This document shows, piece by piece, positions 1 to 7,245 of a stretch of 64,000 nucleotides of DNA. The stretch covers positions 17,237-81,236 of the forward strand of contig CAJTUC010000010.1 in assembly GCA_910579395.1 (NCBI GenBank), in the 5' to 3' direction. The translations under genes and the position numbers were made by a program. Source of the DNA: an uncultured Lachnospiraceae bacterium (lineage in GTDB: Bacteria; Bacillota; Clostridia; Lachnospirales; Lachnospiraceae). Each line of letters starts with the position of its first letter. The first letter of the stretch is position 1. A model generated the notes under the pieces. It had not been told where the DNA came from. It was given only the letters and a program-made list of their open reading frames with translations, and made no database searches.

Positions 1-344
1 TCTTTTGCATAAATATTATGCTCCGCCATGTATGCCTCATCCTGCAGAATTTCCGCATACCGGCCGCTTTCCACGGGCGGCTCTTCCTCTGCGCTTTGGT
101 TTTCACTTTCATTTTTGCCTTCTGCCTCTGTATCCTCTTCTTTTTTTACGACAGGCTCCTCCGATATCGTTTCTTCCGCCAATTGAAGATTCTGCCGGAC
201 AGGCTCCTCTTCCTTATAGATATACTGATAAGCGAGCAGGCAGAAAAGCCCTGCCGATACGACGAAGATCAGGGTGATGCAAAAAGGCGCTATAAAGCCG
301 GAACTTTTTTTTCTACGCTTTTTTCTATGTTTCTTTCTGCTCAT
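1..344 (-). CDS. Membrane-anchored protein, C-terminus beyond window edge (partial)
   Basis: Reading the minus strand from the ATG at 344 gives an open frame that leaves the window at base 1 (114 codons seen). The N-terminus is very basic (MSRKKHRKKRRKK), followed by one hydrophobic segment at about residues 17-43 (core CITLIFVVSAGLF) and then a long acidic, Glu-rich linker. This is the pattern of a single-pass protein with a short cytoplasmic tail and an extracellular domain; that domain lies outside the window, so the function cannot be assigned. The beginning of the next part (YAEILQDEAYMAEHNIYAK) would suit an exported enzyme, but this is only a guess. It overlaps the small upstream ORF by 20 bases, suggesting coupled translation. 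It lies beyond the terminator of the ribosomal operon, so it is probably a separate unit. Confidence 0.7.
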   Translation of the reverse strand, partial: MSRKKHRKKRRKKSSGFIAPFCITLIFVVSAGLFCLLAYQYIYKEEEPVRQNLQLAEETISEEPVVKKEEDTEAEGKNESENQSAEEEPPVESGRYAEILQDEAYMAEHNIYAK

Positions 345-438
345 TCTTGTTCATTTCTTTCATACTTATTATCATACACAATCCTGCAAAAATCAGCACG
401 ATTCCACCCACGGATAAAACCGTCAATATCTTTTTCAT
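325..438 (-). CDS. Possible 37-residue single-pass membrane peptide
   Basis: An ATG at 438 opens a 37-codon frame ending in TAG at 325. The product starts MKKILTVLSVGGIV, is hydrophobic to about residue 25 and ends in a charged tail (KEMNKNEQKET). The shape is that of a small membrane peptide or a short signal-anchor. Its end overlaps the start of the following membrane protein by 20 bases in another frame, which suits translational coupling. The ribosome binding site is weak (GGGTAAAAG). It could instead be untranslated leader; no family is recognised. Confidence 0.4.
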   Translation of the reverse strand: MKKILTVLSVGGIVLIFAGLCMIISMKEMNKNEQKET

Positions 439-500
439 ATCTTTTACCCAAAAGTGCATTCCTGCTCACAGTCACTGCTGTACCAGCATTTCTGTTATGT

Positions 501-531
501 AAAAAGATTCCTACCGTTTCCAGCAGGAATC
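501..531 (-). terminator. Terminator after rplA
   Basis: On the minus strand a GATTCCT / AGGAATC stem with a 12-base loop is followed by five T residues, 12 bases past the rplA stop codon. It would end the rpmG-secE-nusG-rplK-rplA transcript. rplJ and rplL, which often follow rplA, are not next to it here. Confidence 0.75.
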
Positions 532-543
532 TCCTTAAACAGA

Positions 544-1233
544 TTAGTATTTTGCCGTACTTACTTTGATACCAGGGCCCATCGTCGTAGAGAGCGTAAT
601 GCTTCTTAAATACTGTCCCTTTACTGCGGAAGGTCTTGCCTTTGCAATCGCTTCCATTAACGCATCGAAGTTTTCCTGCAATTTTGCTTCATCGAATGAA
701 ACTTTACCAACAGGTACATGGATAATGTTTGCCTTATCCAGTCTGTATTCAATCTTACCTGCTTTGATATCATTGACTGCTTTGGTTACATCCATTGTTA
801 CCGTACCTGCCTTCGGGTTCGGCATCAGGCCTTTCGGACCAAGCACCTTACCAAGGCGTCCGACAACACCCATCATATCGGGCGTTGCAACAACAACATC
901 AAAATCCAGCCATCCTTCATTCTGAATCTTGGGAATCAGCTCGTCGCCGCCTACATAATCAGCGCCCGCCGCCTCTGCTTCCGCAACTTTATCACCTTTG
1001 GCAAATACAAGAACCTTAACGCTTCTGCCTGTGCCGTTCGGCAATACTACCGCGCCGCGGATCTGCTGTTCCGCGTGACGTCCGTCACAACCAGTTCTGA
1101 TATGAACTTCTACGGTCTCATCGAATTTTGCCGCAGCTGTTTTCTTTACTAATGCAACTGCCTCAGCCGGCTCATACTGAATCTTACGGTCTACCAGCTT
1201 CGCAGCTTCCTGATATTTCTTACCATGTTTCAT
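544..1233 (-). CDS. rplA: 50S ribosomal protein L1
   Basis: A 229-residue protein of normal L1 length, starting MKHGKKYQEA with a TATGGAGGAACGGAC ribosome binding site. It contains the L1 signature region GRLGKVLGPKGLMPNPKAGT at about residues 126-145. L1 binds 23S rRNA at the stalk base and in many bacteria represses its own operon. It lies 72 bases downstream of rplK in the usual rplK-rplA order and is followed by a terminator, so it is the last gene of the unit. Nothing in the sequence is unusual. Confidence 0.98.
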   Translation of the reverse strand: MKHGKKYQEAAKLVDRKIQYEPAEAVALVKKTAAAKFDETVEVHIRTGCDGRHAEQQIRGAVVLPNGTGRSVKVLVFAKGDKVAEAEAAGADYVGGDELIPKIQNEGWLDFDVVVATPDMMGVVGRLGKVLGPKGLMPNPKAGTVTMDVTKAVNDIKAGKIEYRLDKANIIHVPVGKVSFDEAKLQENFDALMEAIAKARPSAVKGQYLRSITLSTTMGPGIKVSTAKY

Positions 1234-1305
1234 GTCCGTTCCTCCATACTCCTATCTGTCTGCCTCAGCAGACATTCAAATCAAAAGTTGAATAGCTTTC
1301 AACAT

Positions 1306-1731
1306 TTACTCTTCTACTGTGATACCCATACTTCTTGCAGTACCGGCAATCATGCTCATAGCTGCTTCAAGACTTGCTGCATTTAAGTCGGGCATTTTAA
1401 GCTCTGCAATTTCCTGAACCTTTGCTTTGGAAATTGTTGCAACCTTTGTCTTGTTCGGTACGGCTGAACCGGATTTAATGTTGCATGCCTTTTTCAAAAG
1501 AACCGCAGCCGGCGGAGTCTTTGTAACGAAACTGAAACTTCTGTCTGCATATACTGTGATAACGACCGGAATGATCACATCGCCTTTATCAGCAGTTCTT
1601 GCGTTGAATTGTTTGGTAAACTCAACGATATTGACGCCGTGCTGTCCGAGTGCAGGACCGACCGGCGGCGCTGGTGTAGCTTTACCAGCAGGAATCTGTA
1701 ACTTGATATATCCTTCTACTTTCTTTGCCAT
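1306..1731 (-). CDS. rplK: 50S ribosomal protein L11
   Basis: 141 residues, the standard L11 length, when started at the ATG at 1731 (MAKKVEGYIK), which follows TAGGAGGTGCCATT. A longer frame extends 23 codons upstream but is rejected because the ribosome binding site and the family N-terminus agree on 1731. The proline-rich PAGKATPAPPVGPALGQHG stretch near the N-terminus is the typical L11 N-domain segment that meets release factors and thiopeptides. L11 forms the GTPase-associated centre with 23S rRNA. It is co-directional with nusG upstream and rplA downstream. Confidence 0.98.
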   Translation of the reverse strand: MAKKVEGYIKLQIPAGKATPAPPVGPALGQHGVNIVEFTKQFNARTADKGDVIIPVVITVYADRSFSFVTKTPPAAVLLKKACNIKSGSAVPNKTKVATISKAKVQEIAELKMPDLNAASLEAAMSMIAGTARSMGITVEE

Positions 1732-1749
1732 AATGGCACCTCCTAAATA

Positions 1750-1874
1750 AAATGTGGTATAGGCGAACACATCTCCTTCGGCATTTCCACAAGTCCGCAA
1801 GAATCAATATTTCAGTGAAGCCAAAATGCGATTCTTGCCGCTTCGACTCCGCCGAAGTGTTGTTCTCCCACACA
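1750..1874 (-). promoter_or_regulatory. Structured leader of rplK-rplA (candidate)
   Basis: The 173 bases between nusG and rplK contain no gene but several inverted repeats on the minus strand: CCGCTTACGCGG, CTTCGGCGGAGTCGAAG, and a long-range pairing of the TGTGGG near 1874 with the ACCACA near 1753, just before the AGGAGG of rplK. Such a closing stem around a leader is typical of ribosomal-protein autoregulation sites, but no specific RNA family match can be confirmed by eye. Confidence 0.35.
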
Positions 1875-1904
1875 TATCTAAACCGCGTAAGCGGAATAAA
1901 TATC

Positions 1905-2423
1905 CTATTGTAAATTTCTCACTTCCGCAAAGCTGATCTCTACCGGTGTTTCACGGCCGAACAGTTCTACGTTGATTGTTGCCGTCTGCTTGCCGTAATC
2001 CATTCTCTGAACAACGCCAACCGTATCCTTCCAGACACCTGCAACGACTGCAATGGTATCTCCTTCCGCAAAATCGACCGTTACATTCTCGACTTTAATG
2101 CCGAGCGGCTTCATTTCGGCTTCCGAAAGCGGCACAGGCTTGCTTCCCGGCCCTACGAATCCCGTAACGCCTCTGGTATTTCTGACAACATACCATGTGT
2201 CATCATTCATGACCATATTGATCAGGACATAACCCGGGAACATTTTTTTCTGGACATTCTTCCTGGCTCCGTTCTTCATCTCCATAACTTCCTGCATCGG
2301 AACCCGGACCTCCAGAATCTCTTCTTCCAGATGTCTGTTTTCAATTGTTTTCTCAATATTGGCCTTTACTTTATTTTCATACCCGGAATAAGTATGAACA
2401 ACATACCAATTTGCTTCTGCCAT
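1905..2423 (-). CDS. nusG: Transcription termination/antitermination factor NusG
   Basis: 172 residues from the ATG at 2423 (MAEANWYVVHTYSGYENKVK), preceded by GAGGGG. The NGN domain (WYVVHTYSGYE, later FPGYVLINM) occupies about residues 1-110 and the C-terminal KOW domain (FAEGDTIAVVAGVWKDTVG) the last 50 or so. NusG binds the RNA polymerase clamp and couples transcription to Rho, NusA or the ribosome. It sits 16 bases after secE, the conserved bacterial secE-nusG order. The upstream in-frame extension (5 codons) lacks a good ribosome binding site. Confidence 0.98.
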   Translation of the reverse strand: MAEANWYVVHTYSGYENKVKANIEKTIENRHLEEEILEVRVPMQEVMEMKNGARKNVQKKMFPGYVLINMVMNDDTWYVVRNTRGVTGFVGPGSKPVPLSEAEMKPLGIKVENVTVDFAEGDTIAVVAGVWKDTVGVVQRMDYGKQTATINVELFGRETPVEISFAEVRNLQ

Positions 2424-2439
2424 ACGATTACCCCTCACT

Positions 2440-2652
2440 CTACAATGTTGTCAAGAAATCAACGCCATACTGAAGCGCAAAATCCAATATGGTAATGATG
2501 ATGCCTACCACAACTGAAATCACGACTACCGCAATAGATTGTTTCAAAAGGGAATCTTTATCCGGCCAGGTGATCTTCCGAAATTCAGCTTTTACGCCAT
2601 TCCAGAATTTAACCGGTTTGGATATTTTGTCTGATTTTGCAGAATCTCCCAT
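2440..2652 (-). CDS. secE: Preprotein translocase subunit SecE
   Basis: A 70-residue protein from the ATG at 2652 (MGDSAKSDK), with AGGACAGGG upstream; a GTG eight codons earlier is possible but less likely. It has the SecE pattern: an amphipathic segment with the family motif EFRKITWPDKDSLLKQS at about residues 23-39, followed by one transmembrane helix (IAVVVISVVVGIIITILDFA). SecE clamps SecY in the membrane channel. The rpmG-secE-nusG order supports the call. Confidence 0.96.
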   Translation of the reverse strand: MGDSAKSDKISKPVKFWNGVKAEFRKITWPDKDSLLKQSIAVVVISVVVGIIITILDFALQYGVDFLTTL

Positions 2653-2693
2653 AATCAATAACCCTGTCCTTTCCACAACTTCACAACAATATA

Positions 2694-2843
2694 TTATTTG
2701 GTTTCCTTATGCAGTGTGTGCGTCTTGCAAAATCTGCAATATTTCTTTGTCTCCATTCTGTCCGGATGGGTTTTCTTATCTTTCGTAGTATTGTAATTAC
2801 GCTGTTTGCATTCTGTACATGCCAATGTGATTCTTGTACGCAT
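2694..2843 (-). CDS. rpmG: 50S ribosomal protein L33
   Basis: A 49-residue protein (MRTRITLACTECKQRNYNT...) with a CGGAGGTAACAGGA ribosome binding site. It carries two CxxC pairs (CTEC, CRFC), so it is the zinc-binding C+ type of L33. It lies directly upstream of secE, the classic arrangement, and is the first gene behind the promoter at 2911-2939. Confidence 0.96.
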   Translation of the reverse strand: MRTRITLACTECKQRNYNTTKDKKTHPDRMETKKYCRFCKTHTLHKETK

Positions 2844-2910
2844 TCCTGTTACCTCCGCTTGCTTCTATTTTTGAGCATAAAAAAAAGACCTGAATTCATC
2901 TTGTCTGTAT

Positions 2911-2939
2911 ACTATATCATAGCGTTTTTTTTTCGTCAA
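2911..2939 (-). promoter_or_regulatory. Sigma-A promoter of rpmG-secE-nusG-rplK-rplA
   Basis: Minus strand: TTGACG (2939-2934), a 17-base spacer, then TATAGT (2916-2911). It lies about 70 bases upstream of the rpmG start, with no other gene between. Confidence 0.8.
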
Positions 2940-2980
2940 CCGATTTATTTAAAAAAACGCAAAAAATTCCAAAATGAACT

Positions 2981-3007
2981 TAATTATCTATAAATATCAG
3001 CCGATAT
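2981..3007 (+). promoter_or_regulatory. Sigma-D (sigma-28) promoter for the FlxA-like gene
   Basis: Plus strand: TAAT (2981-2984), 15 bases, then GCCGATAT (3000-3007). The known flagellar sigma-D/sigma-28 consensus is TAAA-N15-GCCGATAA, so 10 of 12 positions agree with exact spacing. It is 52 bases upstream of the start at 3059. Confidence 0.8.
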
Positions 3008-3058
3008 GATATATAAGATATGTTGCAGCATGTATTGACTCAGGAACGGGGATGAATT

Positions 3059-3733
3059 ATGAATATAACGAGCACGAATCAATCGGTGGGCTTCATGCCC
3101 GTAAGCCAGTCAACCCAGGACAGCCACGAAAAGAATATTCAGACGCAGATCATAAATCTTCAGGAAAAAATGCGGGACATTACTTACAATAAGGAAATGT
3201 CTTCCGAAGAAAAAAGTGACCAGAAGAAGGCTCTCCAGGGAAAAATACAGGTTCTGAACAGTGAGCTGCGGCAGTATCAGCTCCAGAAACGACAGGAAGA
3301 AGCTGAAAAGCGGAAAGAAGAAGCTTCCAGAAAACAACAGGAAGAAAATGTGCGCGCAGAAGAAAACGCAAAGGCCGATGCCGATACGGAAAATACCGGG
3401 GAAGAAATCGTTCTTTTTCCGGAATCGGATTCGTCCAAATCCATTCTTTCCAATTCTAATACCAAAGAACACCTTGCCAGTCTGCAGAAGGTGCGGAATG
3501 ATTTGGAAGGTAAACTGCGTACTGCTGCATCGGAAGAAGAAAAAGCCAAACTTCGAAAGCGCATCAACAAAGTTTCAAAAGGCATGGGCGTAAAGGTACA
3601 AACGATAAAGGACGCCATTGCCGACGGACAGAAAAATGTAAATCCGCAGAAGGATATCCAAAAGACAACAGAAAAACAAAAAGAGGATTCCTCTTTTTCG
3701 GGTAAAGTCATCATCACCCGAAAAAGAGATTGA
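3059..3733 (+). CDS. FlxA-like coiled-coil protein, probable flagellar regulon member
   Basis: 224 residues, start ATG at 3059 after GGGGATGAATT. The N-terminal half is predicted coiled coil (IQTQIINLQEKMRDI, then long Lys/Glu/Gln repeats at about residues 65-105), followed by an acidic low-complexity linker and a second helical segment (LASLQKVRNDLEGKLRTAASEEEKAK). The pattern N-Q-I-x-x-L-Q-x-x-M resembles the FlxA-like family found in flagellated Firmicutes; its molecular role is not known. The sigma-D promoter directly upstream and the FliD-like gene downstream place it in the late flagellar regulon. No signal peptide or membrane segment. Confidence 0.7.
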   Translation: MNITSTNQSVGFMPVSQSTQDSHEKNIQTQIINLQEKMRDITYNKEMSSEEKSDQKKALQGKIQVLNSELRQYQLQKRQEEAEKRKEEASRKQQEENVRAEENAKADADTENTGEEIVLFPESDSSKSILSNSNTKEHLASLQKVRNDLEGKLRTAASEEEKAKLRKRINKVSKGMGVKVQTIKDAIADGQKNVNPQKDIQKTTEKQKEDSSFSGKVIITRKRD

Positions 3734-3735
3734 CC

Positions 3736-3764
3736 TTGATTGCAGACTCGTTAAATGTTAAAAT
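3736..3764 (+). promoter_or_regulatory. Candidate sigma-A promoter for the FliD-like gene
   Basis: TTGATT (3736-3741), 17 bases, TAAAAT (3759-3764), about 100 bases upstream of the start at 3867. It begins just after the stop codon of the FlxA-like gene. Read-through from the sigma-D promoter is equally possible. Confidence 0.4.
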
Positions 3765-3866
3765 ATAGGCACATATATATATTCAATCATCATTCCGGCT
3801 TATGGCAAAGGACAGCCCGCCGGCATATACATGATATCGGATTTCACGGAAGAAAGGAGGAATATC

Positions 3867-5180
3867 ATGGCCTATAATATCATTGATAACCATTCCAATA
3901 TTTACAATTATTATGTGACGACTTATGCTCCAAAATCGAGCACTCCTTATGATACCCATAAGAAGAGTGAACTGCGCAGCGTCTGTAATTCCATTGTAAA
4001 AATGAACAAGGAGGCTCCTATCTATATCCTTGATACCAGCAGGGAATCCTGTAAATTCGCTGTCGGCATGAAGGAAAATGCGAGGGAACTCCGCAATACC
4101 ATTGCATCTCTTGGAGACCTCAATGAAGATGAAATGCTGAATAAGAAAGCGGCTTACTCCAGCAATGAAAACATTGCTTCTGCCACTTTTATCGGTGCAG
4201 CATCGGATAGCGCAAGCGCTTCTTCCGTAGAGATCGAAGTTCGGTCCCTTGCTACATCGCAGGTAAATATGGGTAATTATCTTCCCGGCAGTGAAACGGT
4301 GAATCTTGCTCCGGCAACCTATTCTTTTGACGTAGGTATTGACGATCTGAATTATGAGTTCCAGTTCACGATTAAACCGGAAGATACGAACAGAGATGTT
4401 CAGGACCGCCTCAGCAGGCTGATCAACAATGCCAATATTGGCATTTCAGCCCAGGTCGTGACCAATGATGAGAACAATTCCGCTCTGCGCCTGGAATCAA
4501 ACGCGACCGGATTAAGAAATAATAAAGAAACTATTTTTGATGTATCGGACCACCGTACAAGCAAAACTTCCGGTACAGTCGAATATCTTGGTCTTGACAA
4601 TATTGTAGAAGACGCTTCCAATGCCAGCTTTCTGTTAAACGGTGAGGAACATATGTCTCCGTCCAATACGCTGAACATAGGCCGTATGTATAATGTAACG
4701 CTGAACGGCGTCAGCAGCGAAGAAGGAGAGACCACTTCTATCGGACTCAAGACAGATGTCGAGTCTCTGACCGAAAATATCAATACGCTGGTGAAAGGAT
4801 ATAACTCTTTTCTCCAGGCCGCGGCAGAATACAGCGACAGACATCCGAAAAGCAACCGTATCGTTCAGGAAGTCGGCAGCATTTCCCGTTATTATGCACG
4901 TGGGCTCACTTCAGCCGGTCTGAATCTGAACCTTGACGGTACCTTGGAAGCAGATAATGAAGTAATCCAGAAAACAGCGATGAACGGCGACGCCAAGAAG
5001 GCATTTTCTTCCATCATGGATTTCACCCATTCGCTGGTGCGTAAATCCAATCAGATTTCGCTGGATCCGATGAATTATGTGAATAACATTGTAGTAGCAT
5101 ATAAGAATCCCGGTAAGAACTTCGCAACGCCCTATATCACAAGCGCGTACAGCGGCATGATGTTCAACAGCTACTGCTAA
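3867..5180 (+). CDS. FliD-related flagellar cap/filament-associated protein
   Basis: 437 residues from the ATG at 3867 (MAYNIIDNHSNIYNYYV), chosen because AAAGGAGG lies just upstream; an in-frame start 12 codons earlier lacks one. Residues about 110-270 show the FliD-type pattern: SVEIEVRSLATSQVNMGNYL, a beta-rich stretch (YSFDVGIDDLNYEFQFTI), RDVQDRLSRLINNANIGISA, and later INTLVKGYNSFLQAA, matching the N-terminal and hook-associated domains of the filament cap. The C-terminal part (GLTSAGLNLNLDGTLEADNEVI) also resembles FliD but the usual C-terminal coiled coil is short, and the protein ends FNSYC. It may be a divergent cap or a filament-associated paralogue. The FlxA-like gene upstream and the flagellin elsewhere in the window support a flagellar role. 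Confidence 0.6.
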   Translation: MAYNIIDNHSNIYNYYVTTYAPKSSTPYDTHKKSELRSVCNSIVKMNKEAPIYILDTSRESCKFAVGMKENARELRNTIASLGDLNEDEMLNKKAAYSSNENIASATFIGAASDSASASSVEIEVRSLATSQVNMGNYLPGSETVNLAPATYSFDVGIDDLNYEFQFTIKPEDTNRDVQDRLSRLINNANIGISAQVVTNDENNSALRLESNATGLRNNKETIFDVSDHRTSKTSGTVEYLGLDNIVEDASNASFLLNGEEHMSPSNTLNIGRMYNVTLNGVSSEEGETTSIGLKTDVESLTENINTLVKGYNSFLQAAAEYSDRHPKSNRIVQEVGSISRYYARGLTSAGLNLNLDGTLEADNEVIQKTAMNGDAKKAFSSIMDFTHSLVRKSNQISLDPMNYVNNIVVAYKNPGKNFATPYITSAYSGMMFNSYC

Positions 5181-5214
5181 GGTCAAAAAGTTTTGCAAAG
5201 CAAATCTTTTCCCT

Positions 5215-5247
5215 GAAGAATGCCCCATCGGGGCATTCTTCTTTTTT
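5215..5247. terminator. Strong bidirectional terminator
   Basis: GAAGAATGCCCC, ATC loop, GGGGCATTCTTC, then TTTTTT. A perfect 12-bp stem with a T-tract on the plus strand and A-rich flanks on the other side. It separates the convergent FliD-like gene and the carboxyltransferase. Confidence 0.92.
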
Positions 5248-5251
5248 ATAT

Positions 5252-6862
5252 TTATAACGGGATGTTCCCATGTTTCTTTTCGGGCAGTTTCGCCTGCTTG
5301 TTTTTCAGTCCGTGCAGCGCTTTCAAAATAGCTTCTCTCGTTTCTTCCGGTTTGATCACTTCATTGACATAACCCCTTGCCGACGCAACATAAGGATTCA
5401 AGAAACGCTCTTCATATTCCGCCTTGCACTGTTCGCGCATAGCCGCCGGATCCGGCGCCGCTTTGATTTTTTTCTTAAAGGCAATATTGACCGCACCGTC
5501 CGCTCCCATTACCGCGATTTCCGCAATCGGCCAGGCATAGACGATATCCGCACCCATTTCTTTCGAGTTCATCGCAATATACGCTCCCCCATATGCTTTC
5601 CGCATAATGAGAGAAATCTTCGGCACCGTCGCTTCCGAATAAGCATACAGGATTTTGGCCCCGTGACGGATGATGCCGTTATGCTCCTGTGCAGTTCCCG
5701 GCAAAAAGGCAGGCACATCGATCAGGGTCACGAGCGGAATATTGAAGCAGTCACAGAACCGGATGAACCGTGCGATCTTATCCGACACATGATAATCGAG
5801 AGAACCGCCCATCACATTCGGCTGATTGGCAATAAAGCCCACAACCTTGCCCTTCATGCGGCCCCATCCTACAACACCATTCATGGCGAATTCTTTTTGC
5901 ACTTCAAAAAAACTCCCCTCATCGATGATACAGTCGATGACTTCTTTAACATCATAAGCATGTCTGGAATTATCCGGCACGATATCCTTGATCTTAGCTG
6001 CTTTTGCCCGCGCTGCGCTCTCCGCTTTACTAAATCTGCTGAATACTTTTCCGACACCCTGCGCAGGACTCTGTCGTTCCTTCGTATTGATAACAGGCGG
6101 CCTTTCACTATTGTTGCTCGGAAGATATGTCAACAGCTTGCGGACTCCCATCAGGCATTCGCTTTCCGAATCATAAGTAAAATGAGAAACACCGCTTTTT
6201 TGTGCATGTACCTTCGCACCACCCAGTTCTTCTACCGACACCTCTTCGTTGATGACGGTCTTTACGACATTGGGTCCGGTAATAAACATTTTGGAAATAT
6301 CTTTTACCATAAAAATGAAATCACAAATGGCCGGTGCATAGCAGGCACCGCCGGAACAGGGTCCGAGAATGACCGCTATCTGCGGAATTACGCCGGAAGC
6401 CTGCGTATGCCGCAGAAACATACCGCTGTATCCGCTCAATGAAGAAATTCCTTCTTCGATACGAGCACCGCCGCTGTCGTTGATACAAATAAGCGGTGCG
6501 CGCATCTGCATCGCCATATCCTGAATCCTGCATATCTTAAAAGAATGATACTCTCCGAGCGTACCGCCGATTACCGTAAAATCCTCACTCGATACAAATA
6601 CCAGCCTTCCGTCGATTTCACCATAACCCGTAACAACACCGTCTCCGGGCACACGTCTTTTATCCAAATCAAAGTCATCGATTCTGGACTCTACAAATCC
6701 GTCCACCTCCACAAAAGTATCCTTATCGAGAAGCACCTCTATCCGCTCTCTCGCCGTCATTTTTCCGCTCTGATGCTGTTTCTCAACTCTGGCTCTTCCG
6801 CCGCCCGCAAGGGCCTTATTCCGTCTCTCATCCAATTCCTTAATTGCCTCATCCCAGTTCAT
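5252..6862 (-). CDS. Biotin-dependent acyl-CoA carboxyltransferase (MmdA/PccB type)
   Basis: 536 residues, start at 6862 with GGAGGTTTTGCG upstream. It has the two crotonase-like halves of the carboxyltransferase family: N-half with ICINDSGGARIEEG and GPCSGGACYAPAICDF, C-half with DVPAFLPGTAQEHNGIIRHG, KAYGGAYIAMNSKEMGAD and AWPIAEIAVMGADGAVNI. The family moves CO2 between carboxybiotin and propionyl-, acetyl- or methylmalonyl-CoA. It could be propionyl-CoA carboxylase beta, methylmalonyl-CoA decarboxylase alpha or a 12S transcarboxylase subunit; the sequence alone does not decide. No biotin carrier, biotin carboxylase or membrane decarboxylase subunit is adjacent. A FabT-like operator lies between its promoter and start, which suggests a link to lipid metabolism. 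Confidence 0.85.
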   Translation of the reverse strand: MNWDEAIKELDERRNKALAGGGRARVEKQHQSGKMTARERIEVLLDKDTFVEVDGFVESRIDDFDLDKRRVPGDGVVTGYGEIDGRLVFVSSEDFTVIGGTLGEYHSFKICRIQDMAMQMRAPLICINDSGGARIEEGISSLSGYSGMFLRHTQASGVIPQIAVILGPCSGGACYAPAICDFIFMVKDISKMFITGPNVVKTVINEEVSVEELGGAKVHAQKSGVSHFTYDSESECLMGVRKLLTYLPSNNSERPPVINTKERQSPAQGVGKVFSRFSKAESAARAKAAKIKDIVPDNSRHAYDVKEVIDCIIDEGSFFEVQKEFAMNGVVGWGRMKGKVVGFIANQPNVMGGSLDYHVSDKIARFIRFCDCFNIPLVTLIDVPAFLPGTAQEHNGIIRHGAKILYAYSEATVPKISLIMRKAYGGAYIAMNSKEMGADIVYAWPIAEIAVMGADGAVNIAFKKKIKAAPDPAAMREQCKAEYEERFLNPYVASARGYVNEVIKPEETREAILKALHGLKNKQAKLPEKKHGNIPL

Positions 6863-6923
6863 CGCAAAACCTCCTGATCATACATACTCATACAATTAGC
6901 TCGAATTAGTTTGAATTGCCAAT

Positions 6924-6940
6924 ACTTTGATTATCAAAGT
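6924..6940. promoter_or_regulatory. Perfect 17-bp palindrome, FabT-like operator
   Basis: ACTTTGAT-T-ATCAAAGT is perfectly symmetric about one base. It matches the reported FabT operator ANTTTGATTATCAAATT at 15 of the 16 specified positions. It lies 11 bases downstream of the -10 box of the carboxyltransferase promoter, where a bound repressor would block transcription. FabT is the MarR-type repressor of fatty acid synthesis known from lactic acid bacteria; assigning it here is inference. Confidence 0.6.
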
Positions 6941-6950
6941 TTTTAAAATG

Positions 6951-6978
6951 ATTATAGCAAATATATGCTTATTGTCAA
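6951..6978 (-). promoter_or_regulatory. Sigma-A promoter of the carboxyltransferase
   Basis: Minus strand: TTGACA (6978-6973), 16 bases, TATAAT (6956-6951). Both hexamers are perfect consensus. The start codon is about 90 bases downstream. Confidence 0.85.
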
Positions 6979-7022
6979 GAGATATGCGGGGAGAAACTGG
7001 AAATTGGAAATCAGAAATGGAG

Positions 7023-7217
7023 GTTCCGGGGAAGTTCGAGCGGCACGGCCTGGCGGCATAGGGTTCCTTTGGAGTCACGCTCCCGCTCCGCGAAAAATCG
7101 TAGCGGTACTAAGTTCAAAATCCGCAAAGCGGCTTTTTCACTAAGTACCGACGTTTTTCAAGGGACTCCGCAGGAACCCTATGCCGCCAGGCCGTGCCGC
7201 TCGAACTTCCCCGGGAC
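7023..7217. repeat. 195-bp long inverted repeat (palindromic intergenic element)
   Basis: The arms 7023-7076 and 7164-7217 are 54 bases each and reverse complements with only three mismatches. The centre folds further: GAAAAATCGTAGCGGTACT pairs, with two small bulges, with AGTACCGACGTTTTTC, and at the tip CCGC-AAA-GCGG forms another stem. The whole element is a single imperfect hairpin. It is richer in G and C than the sequence around it. It holds no transposase and no plausible gene. It fills most of the gap (6863-7245) between the divergent carboxyltransferase promoter and the end of glf. It may be a MITE-like or REP-like element. Confidence 0.85.
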
Positions 7218-7245
7218 AAATGTAAAATCGCAAAAACAGCCAGAG

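Noticed and set aside
1..543. rplJ-rplL downstream of rplA
   Set aside because: Neither is encoded here; a terminator follows rplA and the next gene is a membrane protein.
18..569. 183-codon plus-strand frame at the window start
   Set aside because: It is the complement of the minus-strand membrane protein and the terminator, has no ribosome binding site and resembles no protein; the minus-strand reading has a clear basic tail and membrane segment.
5270..6442. 390-codon plus-strand frame
   Set aside because: Antisense to the highly conserved carboxyltransferase; His/Arg/Phe-rich composition typical of a shadow frame.
7023..7217. Insertion sequence ends
   Set aside because: The arms are long and close together, with no transposase between them; described as a palindromic element instead.
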